Below are positions 1 to 10,542 of a stretch of DNA of 64,000 nucleotides, one piece after another (within the stretch, counting starts at the first letter, position 1; each line of letters starts with the position of its first letter). Origin of the DNA: JAHCIE01 sp034431435 (GTDB taxonomy: Bacteria > Chloroflexota > Anaerolineae > Epilineales > JAHCIE01); NCBI GenBank assembly GCA_034431435.1, contig DAOUDG010000085.1:1-64000 (forward strand). Reading direction: 5' to 3'. The notes under the pieces are model-generated. The model ran no database searches and had not been told where the DNA came from. It saw only the letters and a list, made by a program, of their open reading frames with translations. The position numbers were made by a program, and so were the translations under genes.

Positions 1-883
1 CCGGGCTAAGGGCATTGGCGATAAAACGCTCGTCGCTCGGACTCCACTCGACAACGTCGATCTTTTCGCCACCAAGCTCGTTGACCAGCGCCTGAATACG
101 CACCCCGCGCATGCCGACACACGCGCCGACCGGGTCGATGCCTTCCTGGCGGGCGGCGACGGCAACCTTAGAGCGCGAGCCAGCCTCGCGGGCGATGGCC
201 TTGATCTCGACCGCGCCATTGAAGATCTCCGGCACCTCTAGCTCCAGCAAACGCCGCAGCATATTGCGATGGGTACGCGACACGACGATCTCAGGACCCT
301 TGTTGGTCTTCTTGACCTCGACCACGTACACCTTGAGCCGTTGGCCGCGATAGTAGCGTTCCTTCGGAATCTGCTCCTTGCGCGGCAGCCGTCCTTCGGC
401 CTTGTCGAGCTGGATGCTGACGTCGGGGCCGTCGACGCTCTGGACCATGCCCTGGATGATGTCGCCTTCGGACTGCGAGTACTGGCTGAAGACCTGATCA
501 CGCTCCGCCTCGCGAATCCGCTGCAAGATGACCTGCTTGGCTGTTTGCGCCGCGATGCGTCCGAAGTCGTCAGGGGTCACGTCAATGCGGACCACCCCAC
601 CCAGGACGGCCAGGGGGTCCACCATGCGCGCCTCTTCCAAGGTCATCTGGATGCGGTCGTCGCGCACTTCCTCCACAACTTCCTTCTCGGCAAAGACGCG
701 CGGCTTGCCGTCGGCGGTTTCAATGTCGACGGTGATGTGCTGCGCGGCCGCCTCGGGCGTCTTCTTGTACGCCGAGACGAGCGCGGCTTCCAGGGCCTCG
801 CGAATCACCTCGCGGGGTAGATTGCGCTCCGCCGCAAGGTGCTTGATGGCGACCGCCAGATCGTTCTTCGATGTGCTTGCCAT
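1..883 (-). CDS. nusA: Transcription termination/antitermination factor NusA, 5' part (runs off left edge)
   Basis: The first 294 codons of NusA, an RNA polymerase-binding factor for pausing, termination and antitermination. The visible protein has the NusA N-terminal polymerase-binding domain (about residues 1-130, beginning MASTSKNDLAVAIKHLAAER), an S1 domain (about 137-203, GDIIQGMVQSVDG) and the start of the KH1 domain (from about 230, with PVGACVGMRGVRI at 251-263). The ATG at 881-883 is preceded by GGAGGT about 15 nt upstream. The C-terminal KH2 part lies outside the window. The usual upstream partner rimP is not next to it; the upstream neighbour is a sugar-isomerase-like gene. Identification is secure from the colinear NusA domains. 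Confidence 0.94.
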   Translation of the reverse strand, partial: MASTSKNDLAVAIKHLAAERNLPREVIREALEAALVSAYKKTPEAAAQHITVDIETADGKPRVFAEKEVVEEVRDDRIQMTLEEARMVDPLAVLGGVVRIDVTPDDFGRIAAQTAKQVILQRIREAERDQVFSQYSQSEGDIIQGMVQSVDGPDVSIQLDKAEGRLPRKEQIPKERYYRGQRLKVYVVEVKKTNKGPEIVVSRTHRNMLRRLLELEVPEIFNGAVEIKAIAREAGSRSKVAVAARQEGIDPVGACVGMRGVRIQALVNELGGEKIDVVEWSPSDERFIANALSP

Positions 884-915
884 AGCCAGGACTACGCACC
901 TCCATCGCGGGCCGA

Positions 916-937
916 ACTGTGGGTGGCGCTCCACAGT
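916..937 (-). other. Inverted repeat in nusA leader
   Basis: A 7-bp perfect inverted repeat (ACTGTGG / CCACAGT, 8-nt loop) sits 33-54 nt upstream of the nusA start, overlapping the region just ahead of its ribosome binding site. It could be a leader hairpin of nusA mRNA. The role is inferred only from position. Confidence 0.35.
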
Positions 938-950
938 CCATTACAACAAG

Positions 951-973
951 AAAAGTGGGGGCATCCCACTTTT
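951..973 (-). terminator. Terminator hairpin after the sugar-isomerase gene
   Basis: A perfect 9-bp inverted repeat with a 5-nt loop; read on the minus strand it ends in CCCACTTTT followed by cttgttg. It lies 78 nt past the stop of the upstream minus-strand gene and 67 nt before nusA. It could end the dgt-uppP-isomerase transcript or act as an attenuator ahead of nusA. Confidence 0.55.
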
Positions 974-1051
974 CAACGCACTGCTCAAGGTCGGCTCAAT
1001 CGACCATGAGTATACCATAGGTCACGTCAAAATGCAAACGTCCGCAAACGT

Positions 1052-1957
1052 CTATGAAGCGAGCGGAGCGCACACCCCCGCCGCGGCCAGGCGGGCGACG
1101 CCTGCGCGTAACTCGTCGGGGGTGTAGAACCAGTCCATCTCGCACGTGCGCACGGTGTCGGGGGTGAGGTAGGGCGTCAGGGCGGCGAAGTGAACGTCAC
1201 CCTGACCAGGCAGCAGGTGGTCGCGCAGATCGAGGCAGTCATGGAGATGCAGGCCGATGAGGCGGTCGCCGTGACGGGTCAGCCAGTCGCGCAGGCTGGG
1301 CCGGCCCAGGCGCGCCGTGACGGCCACGTGACCGGTGTCCAGCCACATGCCTGCCACTTCGGGCGGTAGCTCGTCGAGCAGAAAGGTCATGTCATCCAGG
1401 TCGGGGATTTCGCGAGCAAACTCTCGCGTCTCCAGGCCGAGGCGCACACCGAGGCGAGCCGCATCGTCGGCCAGCCGCAGCAGGCTATCGAGAGCGGCGG
1501 CCAGATATGGCTCGCGCCAGCGCGCGCGGTCAGCGTCGAAGCGAGCCACGGCCGCGGCGTACTCTGGCTTCGTCTGCTGGCGGGCGAGGGTGCGGCTGCG
1601 CAACTCGTCCTCCGAGTATTCTAGCTCCGGGATATCGCCGACGTGGAAGACGACCGCGGGCGCGCCGTAGCGGGCAGCCGTATCGAGGCTGCCACGGGCG
1701 TGGGCCACCGCCAGCCAGCGCCGCTCCGGGTCGGGGTCTGACAGGTGCGGGACGGAGGTGGTGGGCCGGGGTACAGGGTGATGCGCGGCGGCCACGTCCC
1801 ATTCGCCCGATACGAAGCCCTCGAAGGCAGCGGCCGGCAGGGTATGGCTCAACTCGAAGCGGCGAAAACCGATGTCCCACGCGGCTCGTGCGAAGTCCAC
1901 GACGCGGTCGTAGCGGGTCTGGAGCCACATGGTCGACAAGGCGGGGGCGGTGGACAT
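1052..1957 (-). CDS. Sugar phosphate isomerase/epimerase-like TIM-barrel protein
   Basis: A 301-residue protein of the AP endonuclease 2 / xylose isomerase-like TIM-barrel superfamily (sugar phosphate isomerase/epimerase). The typical pattern is visible: GFRRFELSH near the N-terminus, VVFHVGDIP and RLGLETREF on inner strands, MWLDTGHVA with the metal-ligand Asp/His type, LIGLHLHDC, and a final CEMDW. These acidic and His residues are where the superfamily binds its divalent metal. The substrate cannot be told from sequence. It begins 11 nt after uppP and is probably co-transcribed with it. Start ATG 1957 has a GAGAGAG purine stretch upstream. Confidence 0.75.
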   Translation of the reverse strand: MSTAPALSTMWLQTRYDRVVDFARAAWDIGFRRFELSHTLPAAAFEGFVSGEWDVAAAHHPVPRPTTSVPHLSDPDPERRWLAVAHARGSLDTAARYGAPAVVFHVGDIPELEYSEDELRSRTLARQQTKPEYAAAVARFDADRARWREPYLAAALDSLLRLADDAARLGVRLGLETREFAREIPDLDDMTFLLDELPPEVAGMWLDTGHVAVTARLGRPSLRDWLTRHGDRLIGLHLHDCLDLRDHLLPGQGDVHFAALTPYLTPDTVRTCEMDWFYTPDELRAGVARLAAAGVCAPLAS

Positions 1958-1968
1958 GGGATTCTCTC

Positions 1969-2775
1969 TCAGCGGCGGAGGACGCCCGTCAGGTATAGCG
2001 CCAGCACCACGAAGCCGACGATGATGCGATAGACGCCAAACGGGGCCAGGGTGTTGGTCGATACGTAGCGCAGGAACCAGCGCACGACGATGAGCGCCGT
2101 GATGAAGGCCGAGACGAAGCCCGCGATCAGCAGCGTCCAGTCCGAGCTTTGCAGGCTCGACGCGCTCTTGGCGAGGGCGTACAGGGTGGCCGAGCCGAGG
2201 GTGGGGATGGCCAGGAAGAAGGAGAACTCGACAGCGGTGCGCCGGTCGAGGCCGGTCACCAGGCCGCCCAGGATGGTAGCCGCCGAGCGCGAGACACCGG
2301 GAAACAGCGATAGGGCCTGCGCCGCGCCGATGAGGGCGCTCTGCCGCACCGTGACTTCTTCCAGGGCGTGGGTATCACCCTTGCGGTCGCCACGGTCGAT
2401 CATCAGCATGAGGATACCGCCCAGAACCATGGCGAAGGCTACCGTCACTGGGCCGAACAGGAACTCCTCGATGGCGCTGTGAAGCACGAAGCCTAGCGCC
2501 GCCGCCGGCAGAAAGGCGATAAGCAGCGCCAGCCCAAAGCGCTGCGCACCCCGGTCGGAGGGCAGCCGCCGCAGCAGGTCGAGGATCTTGGCGCGGTACA
2601 GCCAGATGATGGCCAGGATGGCCCCCAACTGGATAAAGATGTCGAAGGTTACTTCGATGCCGGGGGGTAGCGGCAGGAAGTGGTTGGCGATGATCAGGTG
2701 GCCGGTTCCCGAGATGGGCAGAAACTCGGTGACGCCTTCGATGACGCCGAGCAGGATGGCGTTGATGAGGTCCAA
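1969..2775 (-). CDS. uppP: Undecaprenyl-diphosphatase UppP/BacA with a variant active-site motif
   Basis: A 268-residue, very hydrophobic integral membrane protein that dephosphorylates undecaprenyl pyrophosphate to regenerate the lipid carrier for peptidoglycan. Family marks are the E13/E17 pair in GVIEGVTEFLP and PGVSRSAAT at 159-167, which holds the catalytic-type Arg163. The usual P-V/I-S-S-T-G-H motif reads PISGTGH here (20-26), so the position of E. coli Ser27 is Gly23. The start is TTG, supported by AGGAG 7 nt upstream and by the standard MDLINAI-type N-terminus. It follows the dgt-like gene on the same strand. Confidence 0.92.
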   Translation of the reverse strand: MDLINAILLGVIEGVTEFLPISGTGHLIIANHFLPLPPGIEVTFDIFIQLGAILAIIWLYRAKILDLLRRLPSDRGAQRFGLALLIAFLPAAALGFVLHSAIEEFLFGPVTVAFAMVLGGILMLMIDRGDRKGDTHALEEVTVRQSALIGAAQALSLFPGVSRSAATILGGLVTGLDRRTAVEFSFFLAIPTLGSATLYALAKSASSLQSSDWTLLIAGFVSAFITALIVVRWFLRYVSTNTLAPFGVYRIIVGFVVLALYLTGVLRR

Positions 2776-2788
2776 GATGGCTCCTGAC

Positions 2789-2854
2789 GTGAACCGTGAC
2801 GCGCGAAACCCGGACTGCCTTCAATGGTTTCACGTTTCGCGCATCACGCTTCAC
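2789..2854. repeat. Heptamer-type intergenic inverted repeat (CGTGANN family)
   Basis: Two 21-nt arms (2789-2809 and 2834-2854) are inverted copies matching at 19 of 21 positions. On the minus strand the arm reads as successive 7-mers CGTGATG CGCGAAA CGTGAAA. It fills the gap between the dgt-like gene and uppP and starts 2 nt past the dgt stop. Related 7-mers occur at 12285-12338 and 19503-19523. Confidence 0.7.
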
Positions 2855-2856
2855 TG

Positions 2857-4122
2857 CTAGGTTCGCTCGTAGGGGTCGTACAGCCGCTTGTGCTCGTCGA
2901 GGGCGTAGCGGTCGGTCATGCCCGCTATGTAGTCGGTGACGACGCGATAGCCCTTGACGGTGAAGCCACCGCCGTCGCGCACCTCAGGGTTGACTTGCAG
3001 CAGGCGGGCGCGAGTCTTGGCCGGCAACTGGCGGTAGTCTTCCTCGAAAGCCTCGAACAGCGCGATGAGTACGCGCTCCGCTTTGCGGAACATGCGCACG
3101 ACGCGCGGGGCGCGGTACATGTTCTCATACAGGAATCGCTTCAGTTCGGCGACCTGGACGGCCATCGCCGGCGACAGGCTGACGACGGGCTGTGGCAATC
3201 GCCGGACGTCGTCCGCGGTCTGGGGGGCTGCCGTCGCCAGATTAGAGGCGGTGGTGCGGATGAGGTCCGTTACCACCAGGTCGAACAGCTGGCGAATCAT
3301 GACGTGGCGATTCAGCTCGGAGAAGGGGCCGTCGGCGTAAGGCAGGATGGCCTGCCACAGGCGCACGTCTTGCAAGGCCGGCATGTCAGCGGTCAGGATG
3401 CCTGAGCGCAGGCCGTCATCCAGGTCATGGACGCTGTAGGCCAGCTCGTCGGCGTAGTTGACGATTTGCGCCTCTACCGAGGGTCGCCACTCCGGCAGGA
3501 AAGGGGCAATGAACTCCGGCGCGACGACGTCATACTCGGTGACGTGCTTGACCATGCCCTCGCGCGTCTCCCAGGTCAGGTTGAGACCGCCATAGCCGGG
3601 CCAGCGCTTTTCGAGGCGGTCCACGATGCGCAGTGACTGGACGTTGTGGTTGTAGCCGCGACCGGTGTTGGCGGGATCGTTGGGATCGAAGCCCATCCGC
3701 TCCAGCATCAGGCGGTCGAGAGTAACCTCACCACTGTGGCCGAAGGGCGAGTGGCCGAGATCGTGGGCCAGGGTGATGGCCTCCGACAGGTCCTCGTTGA
3801 CGCGCAGGGCGCGGGCGATGGTGCGCGCCATCTGCGCCGCCTCCATGGTATGCGTCAGGCGGGTGCGATAGTAGTCGCCCTCGTAGTTGATAAACACCTG
3901 AGTCTTGTATTGCAGACGGCGGAAGGCCGTGGTGTGGATGATACGGTCACGGTCCTTCTGGAACTCGGTTCGATAGGGGTGTGGCTCGCTGGCATACTGG
4001 CGGCCTCGCGAGGTCGCCGACCGCTCGGCATAGGGGGCCAGCCACTGGGCCTCTATGGTGTCGATTTCGGTTCGCGGGCGGACGTACATCCCCAGATCGG
4101 CCCCGGTCAGGTTCGCGCTCAT
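2857..4122 (-). CDS. dgt: dGTPase-like HD-domain triphosphohydrolase
   Basis: A 421-residue HD-superfamily phosphohydrolase of the deoxyguanosinetriphosphate triphosphohydrolase-like family, which cleaves dNTPs to deoxynucleoside plus triphosphate. The N-terminal dGTPase signature is clear (RDRIIHTTAFRRLQYKTQVF at 58-77). Metal ligands are H91 (TRLTHTME), H120-D121 (AHDLGHSPFGHSGE) and the later D225 (NYADELAYSVHD). Start ATG 4122 has GGAGG 9 nt upstream. It is divergent from acnA. Whether it acts on dGTP alone or on several dNTPs cannot be judged. The type-2 family length of about 400-450 fits. Confidence 0.9.
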   Translation of the reverse strand: MSANLTGADLGMYVRPRTEIDTIEAQWLAPYAERSATSRGRQYASEPHPYRTEFQKDRDRIIHTTAFRRLQYKTQVFINYEGDYYRTRLTHTMEAAQMARTIARALRVNEDLSEAITLAHDLGHSPFGHSGEVTLDRLMLERMGFDPNDPANTGRGYNHNVQSLRIVDRLEKRWPGYGGLNLTWETREGMVKHVTEYDVVAPEFIAPFLPEWRPSVEAQIVNYADELAYSVHDLDDGLRSGILTADMPALQDVRLWQAILPYADGPFSELNRHVMIRQLFDLVVTDLIRTTASNLATAAPQTADDVRRLPQPVVSLSPAMAVQVAELKRFLYENMYRAPRVVRMFRKAERVLIALFEAFEEDYRQLPAKTRARLLQVNPEVRDGGGFTVKGYRVVTDYIAGMTDRYALDEHKRLYDPYERT

Positions 4123-4194
4123 CGGGTTGCCCCTCCTTTCCGCTGAGGCTGAGCAAGTGTAGCACTACGCCTGCGTGCCGACAAGCGGTGTTTG

Positions 4195-4224
4195 TTGCGT
4201 CCCCCCATGCGGCGGGCGTATAAT
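4195..4224 (+). promoter_or_regulatory. Probable sigma-70-type promoter of acnA
   Basis: TTGCGT (4195-4200), an 18-bp spacer, then a perfect TATAAT (4219-4224). It would start transcription near 4231, leaving about 80 nt of leader before acnA. It lies in the 187-bp divergent gap shared with the dgt-like gene. The -10 is ideal and the -35 is moderate. Confidence 0.6.
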
Positions 4225-4309
4225 TGAGATGCGGCGTGTCACGCACGCCGCCACAGCTGTTACCCACGGGCCGCCCTCCGGCTCTTCGCCCTAGCCCAGG
4301 AGACTGCGT

Positions 4310-7036
<2,727 letters not shown>

Positions 7037-7063
7037 GCAGCCAGGGCATCGTCTCGACTCGTA

Positions 7064-7091
7064 GCGGGGCTTGTGGTGTGACAAGCCCCGC
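7064..7091 (+). terminator. Hairpin downstream of acnA
   Basis: A perfect 11-bp inverted repeat (GCGGGGCTTGT / ACAAGCCCCGC, 6-nt loop) 27 nt past the acnA stop. The stem is strong but no clear T-run follows, so it may act with the second hairpin at 7126-7143. Confidence 0.6.
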
Positions 7092-7125
7092 TGTCGTTGA
7101 GTCGCCTCGGCCAGGGTTGCCAGTG

Positions 7126-7143
7126 AAGGTTTGGTGAAACCTT
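7126..7143 (+). terminator. Second hairpin with T-tract in acnA-nrdR gap
   Basis: AAGGTTT, a 4-nt loop, AAACCTT, then AGTTTTA. The short stem followed by a T-run looks like an intrinsic terminator that isolates nrdR from acnA readthrough. Confidence 0.45.
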
Positions 7144-7173
7144 AGTTTTAAGGCGGATTTTAAGCCAGCGGCC

Positions 7174-7202
7174 TTGAAATCCCCCCCCATTTGTGCTACA
7201 CT
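7174..7202 (+). promoter_or_regulatory. Promoter of the nrdR-nrdJ operon
   Basis: TTGAAA (7174-7179), a 17-bp spacer, TACACT (7197-7202). Both hexamers are close to consensus with ideal spacing. The predicted start is near 7209, giving about 180 nt of leader. The -10 overlaps an NrdR-type half-site. The 353-bp gap 7037-7389 holds only these control elements and terminators. Confidence 0.65.
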
Positions 7203-7233
7203 ATCTTCCACGCGCTCACACAAGATATAGTGC
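7198..7233 (+). promoter_or_regulatory. NrdR-box-like operator
   Basis: The 16-mer at 7218-7233 (ACACAAGATATAGTGC) matches 14 of 16 positions of the known NrdR box ACACWATATATWGTGT. A second ACACTAT half-site lies at 7198-7204, on the -10 element. NrdR normally binds two boxes upstream of ribonucleotide reductase genes; here they precede nrdR itself and nrdJ, so autoregulation is expected. The 20-bp start-to-start spacing is shorter than the usual ~31 bp, and the first box is only half conserved. Confidence 0.6.
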
Positions 7234-7250
7234 TGCAAATCGACTCCTTA

Positions 7251-7266
7251 CCCCTACATGTAGGGG
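7251..7266. promoter_or_regulatory. Perfect 16-bp palindrome in nrdR leader
   Basis: CCCCTACATGTAGGGG is a perfect palindrome about 125 nt upstream of the nrdR ATG and downstream of the promoter. A related broken sequence (TAGGGGTACTACATGCCCC) occurs about 40 nt later. It could be an operator or an mRNA hairpin; no known site was matched. Confidence 0.35.
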
Positions 7267-7389
7267 GTTGTGCTCTGAATGCTAGAGCTCCACCTCCAGG
7301 GACGTAGGGGTACTACATGCCCCATCCTCGCCTGTCGACCGCGCAGCGCACTCATCCTTCCCCAGCTCGACAGTCGCATTGGAGACCCT

Positions 7390-7878
7390 ATGCGCTGCCC
7401 TTTCTGCCATTCCGATTCCCGCGTTGTGGATACCCGCGAGGTCGGCAGCGACATCCGCCGCCGTCGCGAGTGCAACGCCTGCCAGCAGCGTTTTACGACC
7501 TACGAGCGCCTGGCCGCCGCGAATATCAACGTCATCAAGCGTGACGGCCGCCGCGAGGAGTTCAACCGCGACAAGCTGCGCCACAGCGTGATGCTGGCGA
7601 CAACCAAGCGGCCCATCGCGTCGGACGCCATCGAGGCGCTCATCGGTGAGGTCGAGGCCGAGCTATATCGCCAGAACCGCAGTGAAGTTCCGTCGGTGCT
7701 CATCGGCGAGCTGGTCATGGAGAAGTTGCGGCGCATCGACGATGTCGCCTATGTGCGTTTCGCGTCCGTCTACCGGGACTTCCGCGATGTAGAGATGTGG
7801 GCCGAGGAGATTCGTCGGCTCAAGGAGCGGAAGGAACGGGAGGAAATGGAGCGCGCGCAGCTCCGCCTGGCCCTCTAG
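7390..7878 (+). CDS. nrdR: Transcriptional repressor NrdR
   Basis: A 162-residue NrdR, the ATP/dATP-sensing zinc-finger repressor of ribonucleotide reductase genes. The N-terminal zinc ribbon has C3, C6, C28 and C31 (MRCPFCHSDS and ECNACQQRF), followed by RFTTYER and an ATP-cone domain (VIKRDGRREEFNRDKL and onward). ATG 7390 is chosen because it starts exactly at the conserved MRCPFC N-terminus; an in-frame upstream extension to 7279 has no family support. It is followed 72 nt later by nrdJ, an obvious target, and preceded by an NrdR-box-like site. Confidence 0.96.
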   Translation: MRCPFCHSDSRVVDTREVGSDIRRRRECNACQQRFTTYERLAAANINVIKRDGRREEFNRDKLRHSVMLATTKRPIASDAIEALIGEVEAELYRQNRSEVPSVLIGELVMEKLRRIDDVAYVRFASVYRDFRDVEMWAEEIRRLKERKEREEMERAQLRLAL

Positions 7879-7950
7879 ACCCATCCCCAATCGTCGTCCT
7901 CGATTCTACGCTTCGGTCCTCAGCCCGATCCGCCCGTGGAGGATTCTGCC

Positions 7951-10395
7951 ATGACCGCTGTATCGACCCAGAGTCAGTATCGCGAGATTAACCTTACACC
8001 CAATGCGAGGGTTGTGCTCACCAAGCGTTATCTGCGGCGCGGCTCTGATGGCAAACCCGTCGAGACGGTCGAGGGCATGTTCGAGCGCATCAGCCGCGCC
8101 GTGGCCGAACCTGACACCGAGTACGGCAGCTTCGACGCGACGGAGCAGCGTTTCTACGAGCTGCTGACGACGCTACGCTTCTTTCCCAACTCACCGACCT
8201 TCACGGGAGCGGGCACGCCCCTCGGCCAGCTGGCCGCGTGTTTCGTCATTCCGATTACCGACGACATGGGGCGCGACGAGTCGGGCATCTTCCAGACGCT
8301 GCGCGACGCGGCGCTGATTCAGCAGACTGGCGGCGGCAATGGCTTCTCCTTCTCGCGGCTGCGGCCCAAGGGCGACTTCGTGGCGACCTCGGCGGGCACG
8401 GCGACCGGACCGATTGGCTTCCTACGGGTGTACGACAAAGCCTTTGGCGAGATCGCGCAGGGAGGCAGCCGCAGAGGGGCCAACATGGGCGTCCTCCGCG
8501 TTGACCACCCTGACATCATGGAGTTCATCTCGTGCAAGGCCGACGAGGGGGCTATCACCAACTTCAACATCAGCGTCGCCATCACTGACAAGTTCATGGC
8601 GGCCGTCACGAGCGATGCTGATTTCGATCTGGTCAACCCGCGCGACGGCCGGGTGATGAGGACCATGAAGGCGCGCGAGATCTTCGATAAGATCGTTACG
8701 TACGCCCACCACAATGGCGAGCCGGGCTGTCTGTTCATCGACGCCGCCAATCGCACCAATCCAGTGCCCCACCTGTACGACCTGGAAAGCACCAACCCAT
8801 GCGGCGAGCAATGGTTGGGGCCATACGAGAACTGCTGCCTGGGGTCCGTCAACCTGGCGCAGCACATCCTCGATAATGGGGACGAGCGCCGCGTTGACTG
8901 GGAGAAGTTGCAACGCTCGGTGGAGGAGGCGACCCACTTCCTCGACAACGTCGTGTCAGCCAACAAGTACGTGCCATCGGTGCCGCAGCTTCGCGAGGCC
9001 GCCCTACGCGCGCGCCGCATCGGCCTGGGCATCATGGGCCTGGGGGACATGATGTATGCGTTGGGTGTGCGCTACGGCAGCCGTGCGGGCGAGGACTTCG
9101 CGGGCCAGATCATGGAGTTTGTGCGCTATCATTGCATGAAGGCATCCATCGAACTGGCTGAGCAGCGTGGTCCGTTCCCGGCCATCGACGGCTCCATCTA
9201 CGACCCCAGGAACCTCAAGTGGCAGCCGCCCGCGCCACTCCAGCCGTACAGCCACGACTGGGGTCGCCCCGCCGTTGACTGGGCCGTTATCGTGGCGGGC
9301 ATCCAGGCCCACGGCATCCGCAACGCCGCCCAGACCACCATCGCGCCGACGGGGACCATCGCGACCGTGGCGGGCTGCGAGGGCTATGGCTGCGAGCCAG
9401 TCTTCGCCCTGGCCTACATCCGCCACGTCAAGGACCCCAACGGTGGCCCCGATATTGACCTGACGTATGCCAGCCCCCAATTCGAGCGCGCGCTCATCGA
9501 GGCGGGCCTGGACGACAAGACGCGGGAGAAGGTGTACGAGCGGGTACTGCACACGGGCACATGCCAGGACATCGCCGACATCCCGGCCTACGTGCGCGAC
9601 ACGTTCGTCGTGGCGGGCGACATCACGCCCGAAGAGCATGTGCGCATGCAGGCGGCCATGCAGCGCTTCGTCGACAACTCGCTGAGTAAGACCTGTAATT
9701 TCCCCGAGGGCGCGGCCGTCGAGGACGTGGCGCAGGTGTACATGAAGGCCTGGGAACTAGGCTGCAAGGGTTTGACGGTGTACGTCACCGGCTCCCGCGA
9801 GCAGGTGGTACTGGAGACGAAGGCGACGCTGGAGGCCAAGAAGGGCCAGACGACATTGCCCGTCGTCATCCCCCAACCTCGCGAACGGCAGACCGTCCTC
9901 AGCGGCCGCACCCATCGCATGGAGACGCCCATCGGGACGGCCTATGTGACCATCAATGATGTGGACGGCCAGCCCTACGAGGTGTTCATCAATGTTGGCA
10001 AGGGAGGCAGCGACGTTGCCGCCGTGTCGGAGGCGTTGGGGCGGCTATGCTCCCTTGAGTTGCAGACGCCATCGCCGCTGTCAGCGCGGGAGCGGGCTAA
10101 AGAGATCGTCCACAAGCTGCGCGGTATCAGCGGTAGCCAGGCCATCGGCTTCGGCCCCAACCGCGTCGCCTCGTTGCCCGACGCCATCGCCGTGGCTCTC
10201 AACCGCCACATTGGCGCGGAGCCGCCACCGGCCGTCCAGTTGCCGCTGAGCGCCGACGCCATCGACGAGCCGATAGCAACCCACACCAACGGCAAGAACG
10301 TGCATCGCGACCTGTGCCCTGAGTGCGGCCAGGCGACTCTCATCCACGAAGAGGGCTGCCGCCACTGCTCGTCGTGCGGCTTCTCCAAGTGTTGA
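7951..10395 (+). CDS. nrdJ: Adenosylcobalamin-dependent (class II) ribonucleotide reductase
   Basis: An 814-residue class II enzyme that reduces ribonucleotides to deoxyribonucleotides using adenosylcobalamin, with no oxygen need or small subunit. The core shows LAACFVIPITDDM, GGNGFSFSRLRP, GSRRGANMGVL, ESTNPCGEQ with ENCCLGSVNLAQ, and TTIAPTGTIA. A TSCPD-type domain follows (about 650-770, INVGKGGSDVAAVSEALGRL). The C-terminus is a Cys-rich zinc-ribbon-like tail (CPECGQATLIHEEGCRHC, CGFSKC) that holds the redox cysteines. ATG 7951 is chosen over an in-frame GTG at 7936 because the GGAGG site at 7937-7941 overlaps the latter. It implies a need for vitamin B12. Confidence 0.95.
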   Translation: MTAVSTQSQYREINLTPNARVVLTKRYLRRGSDGKPVETVEGMFERISRAVAEPDTEYGSFDATEQRFYELLTTLRFFPNSPTFTGAGTPLGQLAACFVIPITDDMGRDESGIFQTLRDAALIQQTGGGNGFSFSRLRPKGDFVATSAGTATGPIGFLRVYDKAFGEIAQGGSRRGANMGVLRVDHPDIMEFISCKADEGAITNFNISVAITDKFMAAVTSDADFDLVNPRDGRVMRTMKAREIFDKIVTYAHHNGEPGCLFIDAANRTNPVPHLYDLESTNPCGEQWLGPYENCCLGSVNLAQHILDNGDERRVDWEKLQRSVEEATHFLDNVVSANKYVPSVPQLREAALRARRIGLGIMGLGDMMYALGVRYGSRAGEDFAGQIMEFVRYHCMKASIELAEQRGPFPAIDGSIYDPRNLKWQPPAPLQPYSHDWGRPAVDWAVIVAGIQAHGIRNAAQTTIAPTGTIATVAGCEGYGCEPVFALAYIRHVKDPNGGPDIDLTYASPQFERALIEAGLDDKTREKVYERVLHTGTCQDIADIPAYVRDTFVVAGDITPEEHVRMQAAMQRFVDNSLSKTCNFPEGAAVEDVAQVYMKAWELGCKGLTVYVTGSREQVVLETKATLEAKKGQTTLPVVIPQPRERQTVLSGRTHRMETPIGTAYVTINDVDGQPYEVFINVGKGGSDVAAVSEALGRLCSLELQTPSPLSARERAKEIVHKLRGISGSQAIGFGPNRVASLPDAIAVALNRHIGAEPPPAVQLPLSADAIDEPIATHTNGKNVHRDLCPECGQATLIHEEGCRHCSSCGFSKC

Positions 10396-10437
10396 CCTGA
10401 CCGGCGGCATCGCACCCTTCACCCTGGCCCGCCGCCT

Positions 10438-10473
10438 CGCCCGCCCTTCCCACCGCCTCGGGGAGGGCGGGCG
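10438..10473 (+). terminator. Terminator of nrdR-nrdJ
   Basis: A 14-bp stem with one G-T pair (10438-10451 / 10460-10473), an 8-nt loop, then TTCTTG. It lies 43 nt past the nrdJ stop. Confidence 0.75.
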
Positions 10474-10542
10474 TTCTTGTCCCGGCTTGCCTCCGGTATC
10501 GCACTATGGCACTATAGGCGCGATGCCTCAGGAGGCTCCCCC

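Noticed and set aside
7279..7389. N-terminal extension of NrdR
   Set aside because: The conserved protein starts MRCPFC at 7390; the extension overlaps the leader with palindromes and has no family support.
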